Source: Chelonoidis abingdonii (taxonomy: Eukaryota > Chordata > Testudines > Testudinidae). From it: DNA of 64,000 nt. This document shows positions 24,722-36,265 of this stretch, piece by piece. Made by a program: the position numbers and the translations under genes. Under the pieces are notes generated by a model, which made no database searches, was not told the origin of the DNA, and saw only the letters and a list, made by a program, of their open reading frames with translations. Every line of letters begins with the position of its first letter. Within the stretch, counting starts at the first letter, position 1. The stretch lies in the NCBI RefSeq assembly GCF_003597395.2, contig NC_133773.1:78135456-78199455 (forward strand), written 5' to 3'.

Positions 24722-25190
24722 TAAGAATGACTAAGTATTAAAAATCTTGTGTTAAAGTGATTGAGCTCCTTGAAACTATCTATAATTTATCAAATGGAAC
24801 ATAAAGCAGTAAACTGATCAATCTATAAGCACTTTCATGGAGAACAGAAATTTTGATCTAGAGGGCTTTTCAATCTAGCAGACAAAGGTATAACAAGAAC
24901 CAATAGCTGGTAGCTGATGATAGACAAATTCAGACTAGTAATGATTTTTAACAGTGAGGCTTAAAGAACTGTTGGAATAACTTACTAAGGGTTGTGGTAG
25001 ATTCTCCATTTCTGGTATTTTGTAAATCAAGACTGGATGTTTTTCTAATAGAAATGCTCTAGTTCAAGCACAGATACTGGGTTTGAAGCAGGAATTAATA
25101 CAGGGAAGTTCTGAGACCTGCATTATGTAGGAGGTCATACTAGATGATCACAGTGATGCTCTTTGTCCTTAATCTGTGAATCTAATAATT

Positions 25191-28100
25191 CTCTGTATCC
25201 ATTCTCATCCTGAGCTATCTTTCTGTCTTTTCCCAGAAAGGAATTCCATCTCAATTCAGAATTTTTGTGACACTCTTCTTAAATATTCTAAAGTCTTCAA
25301 TGTAAGTTGTGCAGCTGCAAGGAGCACATCTCTCCTTAACAGCTAAGCGATACTCTCTTTTGGTTTGCTCATTTGCAATAGCTCAAGCACTCTAGCTAGG
25401 TAAAACAAAAAATGTACTGTATGTTCATCCAGTTCTTCTTAAGCAAGAATTTTTCCTTTAATGTCATTTGCACTACACATGTTCCTAGCTTTGTGGAGAT
25501 GGTCTTGCTGGACCTGGATCCCTCCCTAATTACAAAATAATAATACAAATAACCGGAGATGATTCCTTAGTTGCTCTGCTGAATCAATTAATGTCTCTTA
25601 AATCTTTTGTTTGGACTCCTCAGACATTAAACTGGACCATTAATCTAGTCCTACAGTTGATTTTCTGTTCCTTTTCTTTTCCTCCTTTTTCACTATGCTT
25701 CTGCTGTGAAAGCTATCCTAACTGCTACCCACTTGTTGATTAATTCTCATTTCTCAGAAACATCTCCTCCCTAGATATGTGGGGCCTAACTCTCATTCCA
25801 TTAACACACTGAGTTGAATCGTCCTCAATTTTCACCAGCGTGTGTGAGATCATAACACTGCCTTTTCTTTCTCTTCACAAATTTTACAAAAACATTCCTG
25901 ACTCTGCAAAAAATCTGGACCAGCTTTTGTCCCGTAGATGTGGAGGAATAATTCTTCATTTAAAAAAAAAAAAGCCTAAATTTGAGGCTCATGAAAGGTG
26001 CTGGATCAACAGCGTTTGAAATGTAGTACTGTATTTATCTACAAAACAACAGCAGCAATGTAAGCTTTTTCCCATAATTCCCTCAAATTATGCCTTATCC
26101 TGGTCCCAGAGTAAACACCTCCATTCTCATTAAATCTTTGACATCCCATCCAAGATTACAACAAAGTTGCTGTTTCTGATTTTTTAAAAATTCTTATTTA
26201 TATATAGAAACCTGTTCACCAGTATTTTGACTAAGACCACCAACTAGTTGCACAGTAGCCCCATACTTATATCAGTTTTTGTGTGCATTGTGTTTTCCTC
26301 ATGAGTCAAGTGTGAAATGTACAGGGCTTGTACTGGCTTTTATTCCAAGAACACTGTGCTATAAATAATATGCTGGTAATAAAATGATTTTTGCAAAATA
26401 TCTCAGGCTGTGTAAAGCACTAAGGAAGAAGATATTATCAAGGAACAGCATTTCATTGCTGAAACAAAGACTGTCTGCATTTGTCATACTTAGTTAAAGG
26501 AGTTGATATCAAAACTTATCTTAAATGTTCAGACTCAAGAAAATACCCACACCTTTTGTAATCACAATAGAATAATAATATAATAAATCATTTTTATGAG
26601 GACTGTCTCCATTAAATCATGTGAATAATAATTAAATTGTGCAATGAAGGAGCCACTGAATTCAATTTCTGTAGAAATCAGCCTCCTGCCCTTTCGAAGA
26701 AAGAAGATGAGGGTTGCTTGGAGGTGAGACAAACAGAGTGAGAGAGAAAGATAGACTGTCTCACTCTGGTTGTTTGTTTGAACCAGTAAGATATGTAGGG
26801 GGAGGGATGAAAATCAATATTTATAATCTAGAACCAGAAAAGGCAAAAATCTCTGTTTCAGTAATGATCTGCAGGCTAGTAAAAATATTGACAGATTATT
26901 GTTGGTATTCATGTGTTGTTACTGGCTGAGTGGTATGCAGTTAAACAGAAGAACTCTCATTCCATTCAGCTTGTTTCTCTTTATTTATTAAACCTGGTAG
27001 GTGGATGTGAGTGACAGGAAAGCACTGTTGTGAAGTTCACTGTAATTGGTGCCCCAACTCAACTACCCCTCCAGGTCAGCACCTAGGCATAGTGGGAGAA
27101 GTGGTGGAAATGCTCACTCTGCTGCTGCCTGTTCATCTCTTCTCTGGCACTGTCATGCTAACACTTTTAATGAGCACTAAATTCCTTTACAAATAATTGC
27201 TTTAACAAATGGAACCGAGCTACTCCTTCATTCAGTGTCACTGAAACTAGATTTTTTACATATACATAAAATCTAGTTTCAGGGTTTTTTTTTATATATA
27301 TATATACTATGCTTGGTATTGAGGGGGAAAAGTAGGGTTTTAGATCAAAAGAAAGCACGTTTGACTTAAAAAGTGTTCTTGTCAGCACACATGAGAGTGC
27401 ATGAGTGGTGATCCCACTACATACTCAGTTTAAAAAGAAGTCGTCTTAATTCTTTGGAGGTGGCATTTCTGTTCCAACTGCAACCACTCTTTTCAATCAG
27501 CCATTTGAAATGCATTTAGCCTAAGGGCTTTTGTTTCATTTGATGAGTATCTGTTTTTTATTCTCTTTCATTCTCCATTGTCACTGTGTCACCTCAGCCC
27601 TGAGGACCGTTTTGCTCAGTGTTCCATCTGCTGAAGTAAGACTCTAACTCCTTCTTTAACACTGGGAAGAAAGACAACACATTTCAGTTCTTTTGACTCC
27701 ATGCCAAAGTTACAGAAGTGAGTTTACATTTGTTTCTGAAATGAGGGTTACTCATTTTCAGTCCAACTCTTGACACTCCTTTACTTACACAAGTGACTAG
27801 GAAAAAACCAGCATGAATGTAATAATTGATTTTAATATCTTATCCTTATGCTCCCCACAAAGCCTCTGATGGGCAAATTTTAAACACAAATATTGTTAGT
27901 ATTAAGTATCAACGAGGAGACTCTAGAGTTTTACCATAAAAGCCTCAGTTCTGAATTTTCCTTTTCATATTAGTTTATTTGAAAGCTGTTTGACATGAAA
28001 GCTGGGTTTTTTTTAAATTCACCTCATCCTCACCCTGCTTTAGCAATGTGCTTAAGTATGTGCTTTTCTTTATGATAATGAATTCCGTGGAACTACTGGA

Positions 28101-30409
28101 GTGCTTAAAGTTGAGCATGTTCTTAAGTGTTTCTTTTTCTGTCAGACCCTTTGCCCAGTCCTGCAGTCCTTGGATACGTAGGGCCCAATCCAAAGCCCAC
28201 TGAAGTAATTCACAATCTTTCCCTTAATTTTGGATCAGGCACTTAGAACTCCTATAAAAGCCACTGAGTTTTGGATGTACAGATAATATAATTTTCCCTT
28301 TCAGTATATGGGGGAAAAAATCAAACATGCCTAAGTCACTTAGGAGTCTCATTTATTTTTGGTGGGACTTAGATTTCCAAGTCACTTGGACAGTTTTGAT
28401 TATTTTATCTTATATGCTGAAACTGAAACAAATATTTATTTAACATATAATGCCCACCATAAGAGGTATAAAACATTAAGTTTACTTTCTGACTGTCCAC
28501 AATACTGTAGTAGTATCCACAAGAGTTAGGTTTATATCAGGGATTATCATGAGAGCTGGTCAAGAAACAGTTTTCCTGTCCTATACATTTTTTTTGTAAT
28601 ATTGAAAAAATGTTATGCCCCACATCAAAATGAGAAGCTGAAATCTTGAAAATGTTCACAAACAGAAAATCCCTTCCTCCTTCCCCCAAGATAGTGTTTC
28701 AACTGACCCAGACCCAGTTTAGGTTTTGACCATTTTTCTTTTTAATTATAATTAGCTTACATTTTAAAATGAAAAGTCATTTTGAACTGTGAAGCTAGAA
28801 CTTTGTTTCAAAATTGTTGAAACGTTTCATTTTAACACTCCTTTTCAATAAATGTTTGAATCAAAAAATATTGAAACTATGAAAAGTTGTGGTTTTGATT
28901 AATTGACTTTTCTGATCAAATAACTTTCTTCAGAAAGTTCCCATCTGGTTCTAACTGGCATAGAAGCTTGGCCTGAGCTCATTCTTTTTTTAAAAAAAAA
29001 GGCTATGTTGTTTCTAAGTATTGGAGCCTAAATACTTCAGTTATTGGTGTAAAGGATATATAGCATAGGTATTCCTTGAATGACTAATAACTACTTATTC
29101 TTTCTGTCGTCAAAAATTAGAAAATCTGTCCACTTAGGTTTATCACAAAATAGGATCCACCTAACAAGTACAGACGACAAGAAAATGGTTCATGTCACGT
29201 GAGACACTTTAGCTAAGGACATAGATCAGCCAAGGTTGAGACCAAAACCAGAAACTAAAAATCGCTGAGTAAAGTTAATCACCTAGAAAAGAATCTCTCA
29301 TAATTTGCACATGAACAAAACTTGTTTCTCTCTTCCAACCTAGCTAAAAAGAACTCCAAGTTACCAAGTAAGGTTGTCACCTGAATTCTAATGGAAAGTG
29401 ATCTATTGCACACTGTGAGTGGATCAATTGTTGGGTGGGGAAGATGCAAGTTAAGCAAACCAGAAATGTGGCTATAAGATTGAAAGGACAAAATATTACC
29501 TTAAAAAATCCAAGTCACATGTTTTCATCCCGAAGTATAAATTATACAGTGTTTTCTATGTAAATCACATATATCGTGGATAGTCTGTCTTTCACCCTAA
29601 ATTATAAGATACACATTTGCTTACCTTGTGAGTCAGATCTACATCTATTGTAAGTACTAAATAATATGAAATGATTATGTACAGTCAAAGAATGTATGGA
29701 GAATGTCCTCCGAATTTAGGAGATTATAAAGGATTTTGTTACACTCTAGAGGTAATAGGAATTGTGTGGCACAGGGAAAGCTATATAAACCAGTGCTTTG
29801 TAATATTGCAGTAACTTTGAAATATTAAGAAATGTGGAAATATTAAGAAAAATTGCTTAAAAAGGGAAATCAAAATTAATAGTGGGGCTAATAATGAAAT
29901 GCATTCCTGAAATGTATCAAACTTAAAAAACCTTCGATAAAAAAAGAGTCAAAGGAATTTCAATCCAACACCATCTACTGGATTCCTGGAAATTTGAGCA
30001 CCTACATGGCATGTGTCCAATAGGAAACAGAGTCCTGAAATGGGAGTATATAAACTGAAGTCATCACATGCTCAAGACTATTGACTGAACCCAACAAGAA
30101 GCTGCAGAAACCTAAGTGTGACCCATGCCCAGACCACCCAGATGGAAAGGGTTTGCCCCCATCCCAGGATTATCAGGATAAGAAGTGGTGAGAACTAATT
30201 TCAAAGATTGTATTTCTCCTTCCTTTCTGTGATATAAATAATTGAAGGATATCTTGCTGAGTCTAAACTCTCTAGAAAGACCTCAATTAACTATATTTTA
30301 GATTTTAACTCCTTTATAAATCCAAGCAAATTGGCTAAGAGATTGAAAACAAAAAAAAAATAAGCAATTGTTTTCAATCTAAACTTGTCCTTTTTGGATC
30401 ACTCTAGTC
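25191..30409. other. Unassigned A+T-rich DNA
   Basis: No exon or clear transposon recognised. Noted inside: a perfect 15-bp inverted repeat at 27241-27282, a (TA)n tract near 27293-27306, A/T-rich text at 28580-28950 resembling an old dispersed repeat, and a TATA-like 'gagtatataaactga' at about 30044-30058 that may belong to an unrecognised LTR. Confidence 0.45.
27241..27282. repeat. Perfect 15-bp inverted repeat, 12-nt loop
   Basis: CTGAAACTAGATTTT (27241-27255) pairs without mismatch with AAAATCTAGTTTCAG (27268-27282). The stem is too short for a typical microRNA precursor. It could be a MITE scar or a cruciform-capable site. Confidence 0.8.
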
Positions 30410-30742
30410 CAGTGTTTCTCAAACTGGGGTCACCATTTGTGTAGGGAAAGCCCCTGGCAGGCCAGGACAGTTTGTTTACCTGCCCCGTCCACAGGTCTGG
30501 CTAATCGTGGCTCCCACTGGCTGCGGTCTGCCCATGCATGCCAACGGGGGCTGCTGGAAGTGACGGCCAGTAAGTCCCTCGGCCCGCAGCACTTCCAGCA
30601 GCTCCCTTTGGCCTGGAACAGCAAACTGTGGCCAGTGGGAGCGGTGATTGGCCGGACCTGAAGATGGGGCAGGTAAACAAACCGGCCCAGCCCGCCAGTA
30701 GCTTTCCCTACACAAGCGGCAACCCCAGTTTGAGAAACACTG
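30410..30742. mobile_element. hAT-type MITE, family B copy 1, long terminal inverted repeats
   Basis: The left end CAGTGTTTCTCAAACTGGGG is the exact reverse complement of the right end. The inverted similarity runs inward through 'aaagc(c)cctggcaggc' and 'gtttacctgcccc'. The TSD is not clear (CTCTAGTC against ATATAGCT). It matches 40022-40354. The frames inside (up to 149 codons) are products of this repeat, not genes. Confidence 0.8.
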
Positions 30743-31382
30743 ATATAGCTGTACTGGTAGGAAAAGTCTGTGTAGAGTAGAGTAGTCTTTAGGGAATAGC
30801 ACAAGAGGCATGTGATTTGGGTGCATTGTACAGTGTAGTCAAAAACTGTCTGGGATTTTTTAAAGCTGAACATTTGCATTTAGTTGGAGTCAGAACTGTA
30901 ATTGCTTTTTGTATATTAAAACAAATAATTTAAAGTGGATATTGTATGAATGTCCTAGGTACATTTTGTGTTTCTTAATCACACATGGCAGGACTAAATT
31001 GAGAATTTCTATATAATTATTTTATATTTATAGAACAGAGCACTACATACCTGAAAAGAAAAGAAAAAAAACCCCACCAAACTGAGGACAAGATCTTTGA
31101 CCTAAGAATCTTACAGTTTAATTCAGGACATGACCACATGGTTCATGTATGTTCTGTTTAAATGAAAAGGGCTTCAAATAGTGACAGGAGGTCCACAGTG
31201 AATGGCTTATTGATGGAAGAGTGGTTTGAATGTGAGGCAGTTCTCTAGCAAAAAAACAAACAGATTCAAGTAATGGAAGATGACTTTGAAGCTTCTTATT
31301 GCAACGAGTATTTTTAAAGCAATGCCTCTGATTGTTGGTGTGGACTTATGGCTTGGTTCACAAAGGGACTTAGATGTTGTAG
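30743..31382. other. Unassigned DNA
   Basis: A+T-rich sequence between a hAT MITE and a PLE. Nothing recognised. Confidence 0.5.
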
Positions 31383-31823
31383 TAAGAACAGGAGTACTTG
31401 TGGCATCTTAGAGACTAACAAATTTATTTCAGCATAAGCTTCATGGGCTACAGCTCACTGCTTCGAGCATTAGAATGGAACCACACCAGACAGGATATAT
31501 TATACATACAGAGAAAATGAAAAGGTGGAAGACACATACCAACTGGAACAGTCCAATCAACTGAGATGAGCTATCATCAGCAGGAAGAAAAAAAAACTTT
31601 GAAGTGATAATTTGAAGATGACCATAGAAGGGGAGGGAGAACTTAACATAGGGAAAATAGATGGCAATGTTAGTGTTGACCCAATCATTCCAGTCTCTGT
31701 TTAAACCTAAGTTAATTGTAATCTACTTTTCATATTAAGAGTTTCAGCGTCTCTCTCTGAATCTGTTGGTTGAAGGTTTTTTGCCTTGCAAAATTGCCGC
31801 CTGCAAGTCCTATCCATGAGTGG

Positions 31824-32660
31824 TTAAGAGGCTGAAGTGTTCTCCACTGGTGTTTTAAATATTATGATTCCTGATGTCAGAATTTGTGTCCATTTATTCT
31901 TTTGTGTGGAGACTGTCCGGTTGGGCCAATGTACCATGGCAGTAAGGGCATTACTGGCCACATGATGGCATATATCATGTTTGGTAGGATGTGCAAGTTG
32001 AATGCAGCCTTGGATGGCATGGCTGATGGGATTATGTCCAATGCATGTGTCACTTGAATATATATGTGGACCGAAAGGAAAAGCTTGGCCCCAAATTCGG
32101 GGGGGGGGCTTGTTTTGAAGGGGGGGATTAGGGGGGGGTTTCTGGGTTGGTGGTTTATGTTGTATGGGTGCAGTTGCTGGTGATATTTGCTTCAGATCGA
32201 GGCTGTCGTACACGAGGACTGACCTGTCTCCCAAGATCTGTGAGAGCGAGGGATCATCTTTCAGGATAGGTTGTAGATCTTTGATGATGCGCTGGAGAGG
32301 TTTTAGTTGGGGGCTGTAGGTGATGGCTAGTGGCGTTCTGTTGTTTTCTTTGTTGGGCCTATTCTGTAGTAGGTGGCTTCTGGGTACTCTTCTGGCTCTG
32401 TCAATCTGTTTTTTCACTTCAGCAGGTGGGTATTGTAGTTTTAAGAACACTTAATAGAGATCTTGTAGATGTTTATGTCTGTCTGAGGGATTGGAGCAAA
32501 TACGGTTGTATCTTAGAGCTTGGCTGTAGACAATGAATCATGTGGTGTATCCTGGATGGAAGCTGGAGCCATGTAGGTAAGTATAGTGGTAGGTGGGTTT
32601 CCGGTATAGGGTGGTATTTATGTGACCATCACTTATTAGCACAGTAGTGTCTAGGAAAAG
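31824..32660 (-). pseudogene. PLE RT C-terminus / linker / GIY-YIG remnant
   Basis: The longest frame is 208 codons (31824-32450). It starts in LKLQYPPAEVKKQIDRA, passes the linker RRVPRSHLL and LQPILKDDPSLSQILGDR, and then enters a Pro-rich stretch (PPTQKPPPNPPLQNKPPP) coded by C-runs. After that come HIYSSDT and the remains of the endonuclease part. Upstream, in another frame, are SDGHINTTLYRKPT and IVYSQALRYNRICSN. The same blocks occur at 22940-23300 in the other PLE. The Pro-rich section has replaced the usual linker and the GIY-YIG residues are scrambled, so it is non-functional. Confidence 0.8.
32095..32146 (+). repeat. Four clustered G-runs
   Basis: G-runs of about 10, 7, 8 and 3 are separated by 4-11 bases inside the second PLE, giving G-quadruplex potential. 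They correspond to the Pro-rich insert on the coding strand and may be partly sequencing error. Confidence 0.7.
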
Positions 32661-32699
32661 GACTGCTTACAATTACTGGGAACAAATAGGCACCTTAGA

Positions 32700-32960
32700 A
32701 TGTGATCCACAGAAGCCAGCATGCTAAGCAGGGAGATTCCAAAACTAGTGTGGCAAAGCACCTCTTTCACCTCACCGATATCAGTGTTCCCCTTCTGGTA
32801 AACCATCCTAATTTTTCCCATCTTTACTTATTACTTTCTGTATGTGCTCTTCAACAGTCTGTTAAAGCATTTGTCAAGGCCATCAGTCTGAGGATGGCAG
32901 ACCGAGGTTTGCAGGGCCTGTATTCGGAGCATCACACACAGGTCCTTCATCAATCATGAC
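32700..32960 (-). pseudogene. Integrase core remnant (gypsy-type)
   Basis: Reading the minus strand across a frameshift gives ALQTSVCHPQTDGL at about 32876-32915, then CFNRLLK. This matches the integrase segment that in the family reads (Y/C)HPQ(T/S)DG(L/Q).ER.N..LK, around the third catalytic Glu. Here E-R is replaced by D-K-C. The following W-D-x-L-P and A-x-R block is visible only as scraps. Integrase would join cDNA to the host chromosome. This piece is dead. Confidence 0.65.
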
Positions 32961-33109
32961 ACAAATCGGAGTCCCATGAACAAATGGCAATGGGCTAGGT
33001 CTAATACTTCTCTTCGATGTCTTCAAGGTACTAGAAGCTGCTCCAGTTCTTGCTCCTATACTTGGACTATCCTATATAATAGATCACTTTTAATCCGTGA
33101 AGTACAGCC

Positions 33110-33466
33110 ATACACATTTGGTTTCCCCCCTTTACCATGATCCCATTCACCCCAACTTCTTTTCTAATATTCTAAAATCATATGCAATATACCAGCATGT
33201 CCAAACTCAAGGGGACGTATTTCCATGTTGCCACCAGGATTGGTCTCATGTTCATCAACTATCAAAGTTGAATTGTGCTTGCTGGATGAGACAGCTTACC
33301 CATAAACACAATCTTTTGATTCTGCATCAAGACTTAGGTCCCAATCCTTTGTGCACATCTAGTCTTCTGGGACTTCCTAGTTGCAGAAAATAAGTACTAA
33401 GCTGATTCGAGAAAATGAGAAGAGGGTTATTTGCTGGGTCCATAGTATTGGTCCTGGGGTTATTGC
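33110..33466 (-). other. Unresolved internal part of the gypsy-type element
   Basis: Lies between the integrase remnant and the inserted LTR. A minus frame (NNPRTNTMDPANNPL...) crosses into the LTR. I could not match it to protease, RT or RNase H. Confidence 0.35.
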
Positions 33467-34329
33467 TGTCAAGGTATTTTTTCCCCAGTTTGAACTTTAG
33501 CATCCAAAAGTGGGGACCTGCATGGACACTTCCTAGCTTAGATCTAATAGCACTGCCACCAGCCAAAATATACTGTTTGGCACACTTTCTGTTCCCCCAA
33601 AACCTTCCCTGGGGAACCCAGGACCCAAACCCCTTGGGTCTTAAAACCAGGAGAAATAAACCATCCCTCCTCCTTTCCCCCTCCCAGACTTTCTCCTCCC
33701 TGGGTTACCCTGAGAGGCTCCGCTGATCCAAATTCCTTGGATCTTAAAACAGAGAGGAATTAACCCCCCCCTTTTCCCCCCACTAATCCCTCGTGAGTTC
33801 AGACCCAATCCCCTTGGGTCTTAGACAAGGGGAAAAAAATCAATCAGGTTCTTAAAAAAGAAAGCTTTTAATTAAAGAAAGAAAAACTAAAAATTATCTC
33901 TGTAAAATCAGGATGGAAAATGTTTATAGGGTACTAAGATCATATAGACTAGAGGGACTTCCCCCACCCTGCAGCCTGAGATTCAAGTTACAGCAAACAG
34001 ATAAAATCCTTCCAGCAAAATACACATTCACAAGTTAAGAAAATAAACATAAGACTAATCCGCCTTGTTTAGCTAGTACTTACTATTTCGAACATGAGAG
34101 ACTGTTTCAGAAAGATTGGAGAAACCTGGGGTGTACGTTTGGTCCATCTTAGCCCCAAGAGCGAACAACGAACAAAACAAACAGCACAAACAAAGACTGC
34201 CCTCCAAGAAGATTTGAATGTATCTTGTCCCCCCATTGGTCCTCTGGTCAGGTGTCAGCCAGGTTCACTGAGCTTCTTTACCCTTTACAGGTAAAAGAGA
34301 CATTAACCCTTAACCATCTGTTTATGACA
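33467..34329 (-). mobile_element. Solo LTR with perfect 5-bp TSD (ATTGC)
   Basis: Plus-strand ends are TGTCAAGG and TTTATGACA. ATTGC occurs at 33462-33466 and 34330-34334. It is inserted within the older gypsy-type internal region, just after the protease remnant. This is the complete reference copy (863 bp) of the family also seen at 1-151 and 35398-36914. The minus-strand orientation (TGTCATAAACAG start) is inferred from the direction of related copies. Repeated '(c)ccaa(a)ccccttggg' blocks occur in the U5-side third. Confidence 0.9.
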
Positions 34330-34341
34330 ATTGCCTTCCTC

Positions 34342-34551
34342 TTACCTCTCCACAGGGGGTAGATTTCCAAACCCTGGGAAGTCTTGTCCTATGAGTACTG
34401 GATATGGGAGTTCAGGGACCACTCCAGTTGTCACCCATGTTGCATTTCCCTGGATTTCAATTTGTACAGGAATGGCTGGGTAGTAATTAACTGCCCCACG
34501 TGCACAGATTATTTCCATGTGTTTGGCATGAGATAGCGGGTTCCACCCCAT
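34342..34551 (-). pseudogene. Retroviral-type aspartic protease C-terminal remnant
   Basis: A 69-codon frame contains YPAIPVQIEIQG and ends PYPVLIGQDFPGF. This is the flap-to-C-terminal part of gypsy-type proteases, where (L/I)(L/I)G(R/Q)D closes the fold. The catalytic D-(T/S)-G should lie upstream, but the frame there has only KIIAQELQWK, so the active site is missing. In the family this enzyme cuts the Gag-Pol polyprotein. It follows the zinc knuckle closely, as expected. Confidence 0.65.
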
Positions 34552-34569
34552 CAGTTTCCATTGAAGCTC

Positions 34570-35397
34570 TTAAGCAATGATCTTTATACCATTCATTCTG
34601 ACCAGCTGCATATATCTATGTGGGGTCTTAACAACTCCCACAAGGTTGATTAAGTAATATAAGTCTACATAGTTACCCAGATTGTACTGCCTAGGCTCCT
34701 CTATGTTAGGACACTGAGCTGCTATATGCCTTAGTTCATCACAAGCAGAACAGCTATACAAAGTCTGGGGTATCTCCCTATTCTTTGGGTTATTGGGGAT
34801 CATCCTGAGGCCTTATCACCTTGATTCTCCAAGTCCATTTGTGGCCTAAGGCTGCTTTTCAGCATCCTTCCTCCCCAACAAAATCCTACGTGAACTTTTG
34901 GAGGTCTAGGCCTTCAGGGATTGGACTGGCCTCTTGGTCTGGGACATCTCTTCCCTGGTAGTCCAATAAAATTCTCTGGCTATTAACTGCCTCTCTATGA
35001 GGGTGAGCAAATCATCGTAAGATGAGGGGTCACTTTGGCCAACCCACCCTTGTAGGTCTGGCAGTAGTCCTCTCAGGAATCCATCCTATGATCTTTTCTG
35101 TATGGTAGGTCTTGGGACACAGCCAATTCCATGTTAGTGAATCAGGTTGAACAGGTGTGATCATGGTCCTTTGCTATCCCAATATCTCCACCAGTGTAAT
35201 TACGGGGCCCTTATGGCTATAATAACTCCAGCTCTTTCCAGAATGTCAGTTTTTAAGTGAATATAGTCTGTAGCAGCTTCTGCTGCAATGTTGTTGTGGG
35301 CCATCCCACACAGGAAAGGGACAAGGATCCTGCCCCACTGGTCTTGGGGCCAGGCCTCACATTGGACTATTCTTTCAAATGTTAGAAGATATGCCAC
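34570..35397 (-). pseudogene. Gag core: SCAN-like region plus CCHC zinc knuckle
   Basis: From 35397 down, VAYLLTFERIV, QWGRILVPFLCG and DYIHLKTDILERAG are seen. These match the SCAN-related capsid helices of vertebrate gypsy gag (W..L..P.L.G.A...Y then L(K)..IL). A second-helix part (W-V-G-Q-S-D-P-x-S-Y-D-D-L) lies near 34985-35045 in another frame. The zinc knuckle CSACDELRHIAAQC (CX2CX4HX4C) is intact at 34711-34752. Gag would form the particle and bind RNA. At least two frameshifts and one LTR insertion break the gene. Confidence 0.75.
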
Positions 35398-35622
35398 TGT
35401 CAAGGTTTTTCCCCCCACTTTGCACTTTAGGATACAAAAAGTGGGGACCTGCATGAACATTTTTAAGCTTAATTACTAGCTTAAATCTGGTATGCTGCCA
35501 CCAGCCAGAATTTAGTATCTGGCACACTTTCTGTTCCCCCAAAACCTTCCCTGGGGAACCCAGACCCAAACCCCTTGGGTCTTAAAACAAGGAGAAATTA
35601 ACCATCCCCCTCCTTTTCCCCC

Positions 35623-35647
35623 NNNNNNNNNNNNNNNNNNNNNNNNN
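35623..35647. other. Assembly gap, 25 N
   Basis: Exactly 25 N between the LTR start fragment and the left arm of the inverted repeat. The fixed length suggests a placeholder, not a measured distance. Confidence 0.95.
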
Positions 35648-35655
35648 ATAGAGAG

Positions 35656-36265
35656 ACGATTGAGGCCCCTTGTTAAATATTGAAAAATAAGCATGAATGA
35701 AGAATAAAAACTCTCCAGAGTAGGAATAATTTACTCTAACCCTCTGTCCCATCGCACAGAGGGGAACACTGAGACCAGTGAAGCGAAGGATAGTGTCCAC
35801 ACTTGTGATGTCAGAGGTGGATTTGATGCAGCAAACTAACCAAGGGCAAAGCTAGCTATCTTGAGAATCGGATGACATTGCGAGGAGAGCTGATGCAGGC
35901 CACAGCAGCACAAGAGGCTACCAATCCCAGATGGCAGCTCCAGAGGATTCTGTACAGAATTACAAACAGGAGAATAATCACTGCTGATGAACCAGGCAGC
36001 CAAGGACCAAGCCCACCTTACAGGAGGTACGTGAACCATCTGAAGTCATGATACTCTAGCAATGGCCTAGAATGGGCCTCTATCCCCAGAGGCCAAATTA
36101 TCTGCCAAGATAGATAAACAGAAGATGAATTGGTTGGTGTCATAAACAGTTGGTTAAGGGTAATTCTCTTTTACCCTGTAAAGGGGTTAAGAGCTAGTAA
36201 GCCTGGCTTGCACTGAACCAGAGGACCAATAGGGGACAAGATACTTTCAAATCTTGGGGAGGGAA
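35656..36265 (+). repeat. Left arm of large inverted repeat (error-rich)
   Basis: Reverse complement of about 36783-37400. It holds the gag leader, gag N-terminus and first 130 bp of the LTR, in plus orientation. Against the right arm it has many one-base insertions and deletions, for example 'gaatcggatgac' for 'gaatggatgac' and 'cagaattacaaacagg' for 'cagatacaacagg'. The gag frame is broken here. Confidence 0.85.

Larger units (their letters stand above)
21650..25190 (+). mobile_element. CR1 LINE 3' part, split by three later insertions
   Basis: CR1 text runs 21650-21790 ('tggccaaatgtaaaatcata', 'ggaacaaagaatgtagg'), resumes at 24169 ('gaagaagacttgggggtcat'), and resumes again at 24725-25190. 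It ends with 'aggtcatactagatgatcac' and a '(t)aatctgtgaatcta' terminus. The breaks are filled by a TA-flanked MITE holding a PLE, and by a Harbinger MITE. Removing the inserts gives a continuous CR1 reading order. Dead copy. Confidence 0.85.
31383..32662 (-). mobile_element. Penelope-like element, 5'-truncated
   Basis: The low-coordinate end carries the PLE terminal text 'gagactaacaaatttatttc' and 'gcataagcttcatgggcta', shared with 38081-38474. Coding text on the minus strand runs from 32660 down to about 31840. It stops at 32662 within the RT C-terminal region (S-D-G-H-I-N block), so the catalytic part is missing. No TSD was found. Confidence 0.8.

Noticed and set aside
27241..27282. microRNA precursor
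   Set aside because: The stem is 15 bp, shorter than the roughly 22+ bp duplex a microRNA needs, and there is no extended arm.
30430..30879. 149-codon minus frame and overlapping plus/minus frames
   Set aside because: They come from the long inverted repeats of a hAT MITE. The same frames recur at 40022-40354.
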